A stretch of DNA of 28,411 bases, from positions 1 through 28,411 of the forward strand of contig CAKPZU010000014.1 in the NCBI GenBank assembly GCA_934215405.1, read 5' to 3'. Position numbers and translations under genes: made by a program. Below, piece after piece: positions 24,029 to 28,411 of the stretch. The stretch comes from an uncultured Bacilli bacterium. GTDB lineage: Bacteria > Bacillota_I > Bacilli_A > RFN20 > CAG-631. The notes beneath the pieces are model-generated. The model made no database searches. It saw nothing but the letters and a program-made list of their open reading frames with translations, and had not been told where the DNA came from. Each line of letters starts with the position of its first letter. The first letter of the stretch is position 1.

Positions 24029-24780
24029 GTTATTTTTTCAATTAATAGATGTGTTTTCTTATATAAAATAAATGTTAAAGCAAAAACAATAATATAACGG
24101 AAAATATTAAATGGTAAAACGCCAATAAAAATATAGCAAAGCATAAAGTTACTTTCATTTACAAAAGAAATATAAGATAATGATTTAACTAATACTTCCT
24201 TGCTAAATCCTGCAATATAAATATAAGCAGGTATTAAAACTAAATAATTAAGAAGGCAAGCAAGAGCAGTTGAAGCTAATATTCCTAATGCCATTCCTTT
24301 AATTGCTCCTTTTAATGTTCTATTTCTTTTATAAATTATTCCAGATATTAAAATTAAAGTAAGTCCTAATAATAAATCTGCAAATTCGCCAACTCCAGCA
24401 GTAATACTTCCTGGTAGCTTAAAAATAAAACGAATTAAAATTATAAGCGCACCAGCATATGGCCCATAAATAAAGCTTGTTATAATTGCTGGAATTTCTG
24501 ATACTTGTATATCTAGCCATCCTGGGAAAAAAGGTAAATTAATTTTTAAAAAGAAATATAAAATAATAGTAATTGATGATTGTAAAGCAATCATTGATAT
24601 TTGCTTTATATTTAAATCTCTTTTAAATAATAATAAAACTGAAAAAACAAAAATTAATGATCCTATAATTAATAATAAATATGTTAAAAAGGATACTAAG
24701 TGCTCTTTAAAAACTAATGATAAAGTAATTATTAAAACACTTATAATTAACATAATTATATTTAAAGCATTTTTTTTCAT
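24022..24780 (-). CDS. ribU: ECF transporter S component, riboflavin-specific (RibU)
   Basis: A 252-residue membrane protein that binds riboflavin and works with a shared ECF energizing module (EcfA1, EcfA2, EcfT), which is not in the window. The RibU-type core starts at about residue 70. It has a segment with GWLDIQVSEIPAIITSFIYG (about 90-110), then a GEFADLLLGL region followed by the KRNRTLKGAIKG loop, and later hydrophobic helices ending in a basic tail. It is longer than usual RibU (about 190-200): two extra N-terminal helices (about 7-25 and 33-52) precede the core. Substrate assignment rests on both core sequence and the FMN riboswitch directly upstream. The ribosome site is AGGAGG six or seven bases before the ATG. 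Confidence 0.9.
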   Translation of the reverse strand: MKKNALNIIMLIISVLIITLSLVFKEHLVSFLTYLLLIIGSLIFVFSVLLLFKRDLNIKQISMIALQSSITIILYFFLKINLPFFPGWLDIQVSEIPAIITSFIYGPYAGALIILIRFIFKLPGSITAGVGEFADLLLGLTLILISGIIYKRNRTLKGAIKGMALGILASTALACLLNYLVLIPAYIYIAGFSKEVLVKSLSYISFVNESNFMLCYIFIGVLPFNIFRYIIVFALTFILYKKTHLLIEKITK

Positions 24781-24796
24781 ACTAATCCCTCCTAAA

Positions 24797-24824
24797 AAGA
24801 AAAAAAATCCTTTTCGGGGATTTT
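24797..24824 (-). terminator. Riboswitch-controlled terminator (expression platform) of ribU
   Basis: On the minus strand AAAATCC (24824-24818) pairs with GGATTTT (24810-24804) around CCGAAAA, followed by a run of Ts, just before the ribU ribosome site. The terminator includes CCCCGAA (24819-24813), complementary to TTCGGGG at the 5' edge of the FMN aptamer (24937-24931). This gives a plausible competing, antiterminator-type pairing when FMN is absent. Confidence 0.65.
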
Positions 24825-24833
24825 AAATTTTTT

Positions 24834-24939
24834 TCTTCTTTCATCCAGACTTTACTGTCGGCACTAGAATTTCACTAGTTCATGCATATAAATGCTCGTA
24901 GGCTATACCACCGGTTAGGAATTTAACCTACCCCGAAGA
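24834..24939 (-). ncRNA. FMN riboswitch (RFN element) upstream of ribU
   Basis: Read on the minus strand, the conserved RFN blocks appear in order: TCTTCGGGG at the start, AACCGGTGGTATAGCC, ACGAGC, TGAAATTCTAGTGCCGAC, AGTCTGGATG, and AAAGAAGA at the end. The outer P1 stem forms between TCTTC (24939-24935) and GAAGA (24838-24834). The aptamer binds flavin mononucleotide and normally turns off expression of riboflavin uptake or synthesis genes when FMN is plentiful. It starts almost at the predicted transcription start. Confidence 0.96.
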
Positions 24940-24946
24940 CACTTAT

Positions 24947-24974
24947 ATTATAGCCCTTAATTATAAAAAGGCAA
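24947..24974 (-). promoter_or_regulatory. Promoter for the ribU transcript
   Basis: On the minus strand TTGCCT (24974-24969), 16 bases, and consensus TATAAT (24952-24947). Transcription would begin near 24940, at the very edge of the RFN aptamer. Confidence 0.65.
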
Positions 24975-25015
24975 CATTTTTTACTAAAATCATTTTTTAT
25001 TTATCTAAAAATTAG

Positions 25016-25021
25016 TATAAT
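25016..25021 (+). promoter_or_regulatory. -10 box of the mnmE operon
   Basis: TATAAT at 25016-25021, 33 bases before the mnmE ATG, with an AGAGGG ribosome site between. No strong -35 hexamer stands out in the AT-rich sequence upstream. Confidence 0.4.
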
Positions 25022-25054
25022 TATTTAAGGAAGTTAAAAAAAGAGGGTTTTAAA

Positions 25055-26389
25055 ATGGATTCAATAAATGATACAATAGTCGCTTTATGTAGCGGTGGCG
25101 TAAAAGCTGCAATTAGTGTAATTAGAGTCAGTGGTAATGATGCTTTCTTGATAGTAGATAAAATATTTACTAATAAAAAGAATCATGAGCATCAGCATGT
25201 TTATTATGGCCATATTAAAGATAATGATGAAATAATAGATGAGGTAATGGTTACTTATTATTATTCTCCAAAATCATTTACTGCTGAAGATATGGTAGAA
25301 ATATCGTGCCATGGTAATCTATTAATTGTTAAAAAAATAATTGGATTATTAATTAAAAATGGTGCTAGATTAGCCACAAATGGTGAATTTAGTAAAAGAG
25401 CGTTTTTATTTAATAGAATTGATTTAGTTAATGCTGAAGCTATTAATGATTTAATTAATGCTAATAGTGAGCAATCATTAAAGCTAGCTCTTTCTGGCTT
25501 AAATGGTATAACTAGTGATTATGTTTACAAGCTATCAGAAAGCTTGCTTGATGTAATAGCTCAAATTGAAGTAAATATTGATTATCCTGAATATGATGAT
25601 GTTGAGCAATTACGCTATGATAGTGTACTACCTTCTATTAACGACTTTCTAGATAAGCTCGATAAGGTAATTGCTGATACAAAAAAAGGTCAAACTATTA
25701 AAAATGGTATTGATACTGTAATTATTGGAAAGCCAAATGTTGGTAAATCATCCTTATTAAATGCTATGCTTAAGGAAGATAAGGCTATTGTTACTGATAT
25801 TGAAGGAACAACTCGTGATATAGTTGAAGGTAAAATAGACTTTTATGGCTTAACTCTTAATTTAATTGATACAGCAGGTATTAGAAAATCAAATGATTTA
25901 ATCGAACAAATCGGTATAAGTAAATCCTTAAAATCATTAGAAAAAGCTTCTTTAGTTTTATTAGTTTTAGATGGTAGTAAGCCATTAAGTGATGAAGATA
26001 ATGAGCTTTTAAATAAAACAAAAAATTATCAAAGAATAATTATCGTTAATAAAAGTGATCAAAATTTATGCTTTAAAATAGATAACGCTGTTTATATTTC
26101 CACAATTAATAATGATTTAAAGCAATTAGAAGAAAGAATTAAAAGTATGTTTAATGACTTAATTTATGATAATACACCATTATTATTTAATGCTCGTCAG
26201 GAGGGCTTGTTAAATAAAGCTAAGGAACATTTACTTGAAGCTAAAAATCAAGCATTAAATGGTCAGGTTATTGATTTAATATCTATTGATTTAAAGGAAG
26301 CATATACTTGCATTCTTGAAATACTTGGAAAGAATAATTCCTTTGATTTATTAGATAGTATTTTTTCAAAGTTTTGTTTAGGTAAATAA
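25055..26389 (+). CDS. mnmE: tRNA modification GTPase MnmE
   Basis: A 444-residue GTPase that partners with MnmG to modify U34 of tRNA. The N-terminal tetrahydrofolate-binding domain has SVIRVSGNDAF and FTAEDMVEISCHGN. The G domain is inserted in the helical domain: P-loop GKPNVGKSS (225-233), TDIEGTTRD, DTAGIR (272-277), and NKSD. The protein ends FCLGK, with C441 in the family's invariant FC[IL]GK tail. Length is close to normal (about 450-460). It heads an operon with tatD (2 bases away), rnmV and rsmA, rather than pairing with mnmG-rsmG, which lies on the other strand at 8.6-11.1 kb. Confidence 0.96.
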   Translation: MDSINDTIVALCSGGVKAAISVIRVSGNDAFLIVDKIFTNKKNHEHQHVYYGHIKDNDEIIDEVMVTYYYSPKSFTAEDMVEISCHGNLLIVKKIIGLLIKNGARLATNGEFSKRAFLFNRIDLVNAEAINDLINANSEQSLKLALSGLNGITSDYVYKLSESLLDVIAQIEVNIDYPEYDDVEQLRYDSVLPSINDFLDKLDKVIADTKKGQTIKNGIDTVIIGKPNVGKSSLLNAMLKEDKAIVTDIEGTTRDIVEGKIDFYGLTLNLIDTAGIRKSNDLIEQIGISKSLKSLEKASLVLLVLDGSKPLSDEDNELLNKTKNYQRIIIVNKSDQNLCFKIDNAVYISTINNDLKQLEERIKSMFNDLIYDNTPLLFNARQEGLLNKAKEHLLEAKNQALNGQVIDLISIDLKEAYTCILEILGKNNSFDLLDSIFSKFCLGK

Positions 26390-26391
26390 TT

Positions 26392-27156
26392 ATGATATTT
26401 AATACACACTCACATATAAATGATAAAATAAATAATAAAGATGAATTAGATTTGTTATTAAAGGAATGTAATGAATTTAATGTTTTAAAAATTGCTTGTG
26501 TTGGCTATGATTACACATCAAGCGTTAATGCTATAAAGCTTGCTTCCTTATATGATAATATATATGCAATTTGTGGCTTACAGCCAGAAGAAGTAAATAA
26601 ATATGATGGTGATTTAAGTGAATTTAAAGAGCTATTTGATAATGAAAAATGTATTGCTATTGGTGAAATTGGCCTTGATTATTATTATGGAAAGGAAAGC
26701 AAAGAAAAGCAGCTTTATTATTTTGAAGAGCAATTAAAAATTGCTTGTAAATATAAAAAGCCAATTGCTATTCATTGTAGAGAAGCTCATGAGGACTTAT
26801 ATAATTTATTATACAAATATCATAAATCACTTGATGGTATAATTCTTCATTGCTACACTGGAAGCGTTGAAATGATGAAGCGTTATTTAAAGCTTAATGC
26901 TTATATTTCAATTTCAGGAATAGTAACCTTTAAAAATGCTCTAACTATAAAAGAGGTTGTTAAAGAATGCCCTCTTGATAGATTACTTGTTGAAACTGAT
27001 GATCCTTATTTAACACCTTTTCCTTTTAGAGGAAAGGAAAATCATCCATCATATGTTTATTATGTTATAAAGCAAATAGCTATGTTAAAGGAAATGGATG
27101 AAAAAGAAATTCAAGACATTACCTATAATAATGCTTTAAGGGTGTTTCATTTATGA
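26392..27156 (+). CDS. tatD: TatD-family metal-dependent deoxyribonuclease
   Basis: A 254-residue TIM-barrel hydrolase with the TatD metal set: H6 and H8 in NTHSHIN, E92 in GEIGLDYYYG, H128 in AIHCREA, H153 in ILHCYTG, and D203 in ETDDPYLTP. TatD enzymes are Mg-dependent 3'-5' exonucleases linked to DNA repair and degradation. Length is typical. It ends with TGA, overlapping the rnmV start by four bases (ATGA), so the two are translationally coupled. Placement next to rnmV and rsmA is conserved across Bacilli; metG, usually just upstream, is absent here. Confidence 0.95.
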   Translation: MIFNTHSHINDKINNKDELDLLLKECNEFNVLKIACVGYDYTSSVNAIKLASLYDNIYAICGLQPEEVNKYDGDLSEFKELFDNEKCIAIGEIGLDYYYGKESKEKQLYYFEEQLKIACKYKKPIAIHCREAHEDLYNLLYKYHKSLDGIILHCYTGSVEMMKRYLKLNAYISISGIVTFKNALTIKEVVKECPLDRLLVETDDPYLTPFPFRGKENHPSYVYYVIKQIAMLKEMDEKEIQDITYNNALRVFHL

Positions 27157-27686
27157 AGGAAATAAAAGAAGTAATTATTGTTGAAGGAAAATCAGACAAA
27201 CAGTTTTTAGAAACCTTTTTAAAGGCTGATATTTTAACATGTAATGGTTCAGCTATTGATGGCTTTGATATTGAATATGTTAAAGAACTAGCTAATAAAA
27301 GAGGTGTTATTATATTAACTGATCCTGATTATCCAGGGCAAAAAATCAGAAATGAGCTAACACATGAAATTAGTGTTTGTAAGCAAGCCTTTGTAAGAAA
27401 GGAAAATTCAATAAAGCACCACAAGGTTGGAGTTGCTGAAGCAAGCAAGGAAGAGGTATTATTAGCTTTAGAAAACGTAGTCACATTTGATAGTAATAAT
27501 AAAGGCCATTTAAAATCAAGCGATTTATTAAGGCTTAATATTATAGGATTAAATTCTAAGACTAACAAACAAAAAATTATTGATCATTTCCATATTGGCT
27601 ATTGTAATAGTAAAACCTTACTAAATAGATTAAATTTATTAAATGTTTCTCTTTTAGAATTGGAGAGTGTTATTAATGATAAGTAG
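27153..27686 (+). CDS. rnmV: Ribonuclease M5 (5S rRNA maturase)
   Basis: A 177-residue TOPRIM-domain RNase that trims both ends of 5S rRNA precursor in low-GC Gram-positives. The TOPRIM glutamate is E11 in IVEGKSDKQFL, and the acidic pair D57 and D59 is in LTDPDYPGQKIRNEL. The C-terminal part carries the family's substrate-binding region (HHKVGVAEASKEEVLLALE). Normal length. It overlaps tatD by 4 bases and rsmA by 11 bases. No 5S gene is in the window. Confidence 0.95.
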   Translation: MKEIKEVIIVEGKSDKQFLETFLKADILTCNGSAIDGFDIEYVKELANKRGVIILTDPDYPGQKIRNELTHEISVCKQAFVRKENSIKHHKVGVAEASKEEVLLALENVVTFDSNNKGHLKSSDLLRLNIIGLNSKTNKQKIIDHFHIGYCNSKTLLNRLNLLNVSLLELESVINDK

Positions 27687-28411
27687 TAAAAAATATGTTG
27701 ATGAAACCTTAAGGAATAACAATTTAACTGCTAATAAAGCCTTAGGGCAAAACTTTTTAGTTGATGAAGATATTGCTAAGGAAATCATTTCAAAGGCTAA
27801 TATTAATAAAAATTCCTATGTTATTGAAATAGGTCCAGGGCTTGGTGCCTTAAGTGAAATAATTGCTACTAAAACTAATTGCTTTAAAATGTATGAAATT
27901 GATAAAAACATGGTTAATATACTAAATGAAACATTTAAAGAATATAAAAATGTTTCAATAACTAATATTGATTTTTTAAAGGTTGATATTGAAAAATTAA
28001 TTAGTGATGCTAACAGTCAAGGCTATAATGACATAATTATTATTTCTAATTTACCATATTATATTACTAGTAAATTATTAAATAAAATTTTAATTAACAA
28101 TTTAGAAATTAACACCTTTATTGCAATGATGCAAAAAGAAGTTGGACAAAAAATAATAAAGCCTGATAAAAAGGATTTAAACCCCTTATCAATAATTTTA
28201 AAATATCAATATGATGTTGAAATTATCAAATATGTTAGTAAAAACTCCTATCTTCCTCGACCAAATATTGATTCTATCGTTTTAAAATTTTCCAAAACTG
28301 CTCCAAAATATAATTGTAGCTTTAATAGCTTAGTTTCCTTATTAGATATAATATTTAAAAATCGTCGTAAGACTATTTATAATAATTTAAAGATTATTTT
28401 TAAAAATAATG
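27676..28411 (+). CDS. rsmA: 16S rRNA (adenine-1518/1519-N6)-dimethyltransferase, 3'-truncated by window
   Basis: The first 245 residues of KsgA/RsmA, which dimethylates A1518 and A1519 near the 3' end of 16S rRNA late in 30S assembly. The start at ATG 27676 lies within the rnmV 3' end, after GGAGAG at about 27662. Seen: KALGQNFLVD (21-30), SAM motif EIGPGLGAL (51-59), E74 in MYEID, catalytic NLPYYIT (125-131), and the PRPNIDSIVL segment later. The frame stays open to the window edge; the usual length is 270-290, so only the last 30-40 residues are missing. Fourth gene of the mnmE operon. Confidence 0.96.
   Translation, partial: MISSKKYVDETLRNNNLTANKALGQNFLVDEDIAKEIISKANINKNSYVIEIGPGLGALSEIIATKTNCFKMYEIDKNMVNILNETFKEYKNVSITNIDFLKVDIEKLISDANSQGYNDIIIISNLPYYITSKLLNKILINNLEINTFIAMMQKEVGQKIIKPDKKDLNPLSIILKYQYDVEIIKYVSKNSYLPRPNIDSIVLKFSKTAPKYNCSFNSLVSLLDIIFKNRRKTIYNNLKIIFKNN

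Noticed and set aside
27153..27156. TGA read as tryptophan (mycoplasma code)
   Set aside because: TGA ends tatD in the usual ATGA overlap with rnmV, and all conserved genes are full length with Trp as TGG. Standard code fits.
1..28411. CRISPR array, tRNA, rRNA, toxin-antitoxin or defence island
   Set aside because: No evenly spaced repeats, cloverleaf sequences or rRNA segments were found, and no gene matched a defence or toxin family I know.

Overview
The window is AT-rich DNA of a low-GC Gram-positive bacterium. Gene content and order (tmk, holB, ricT, rsmI, metG, tatD, rnmV, rsmA, plus a SpoVIF-family gene) point to class Bacilli. The compact, very AT-rich, mostly TAA-stopped genes suggest an Erysipelotrichales, RF39 or mollicute-like gut lineage; that placement is inference. 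Trp is read from TGG, TGA serves as a stop (tatD), and no long gene needs TGA readthrough, so the standard bacterial code fits.

Left part (1-6.7 kb) is accessory: an IS1634-type transposase flanked on both sides by fragments of related coding sequence; a large P-type ATPase with an unusual extracytoplasmic insert; and a serine-rich lipoprotein. Middle part (6.8-17.8 kb) is one tightly packed minus-strand operon: tmk, holB, ricT, rsmI, metG, proS, mnmG, rsmG, a small membrane protein, and a glycerate kinase. Neighbours overlap or are separated by 23 bases or less. It joins dTMP synthesis, clamp loading, RNA processing, rRNA/tRNA modification and two aminoacyl-tRNA synthetases.

From 18.0 to 24.8 kb lie a lone zinc-motif membrane protein (plus strand) and a second minus-strand operon: psuG, a small tail-anchored protein, cmk, der, a SpoVIF-family gene, and trxA. 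Then come an unknown membrane protein and a single-cluster ferredoxin (plus strand), and a riboflavin ECF S component (ribU, minus strand) behind a clear FMN riboswitch. The right end (25.0 kb to the edge) is a plus-strand operon: mnmE, tatD, rnmV, rsmA (cut by the window). Compared with the Bacillus arrangement tmk...holB-ricT...rsmI...metG-tatD-rnmV-rsmA, the ancestral cluster is split into two divergent pieces. mnmE sits apart from mnmG-rsmG.

Most of the window is well-conserved housekeeping content. I see no CRISPR array, tRNA, rRNA, prophage or evident new defence system. The items most worth following up are the ATPase insert, the broken paralogues around the IS, the SpoVIF gene, the putative operator upstream of tmk, and the uncharacterised membrane proteins.
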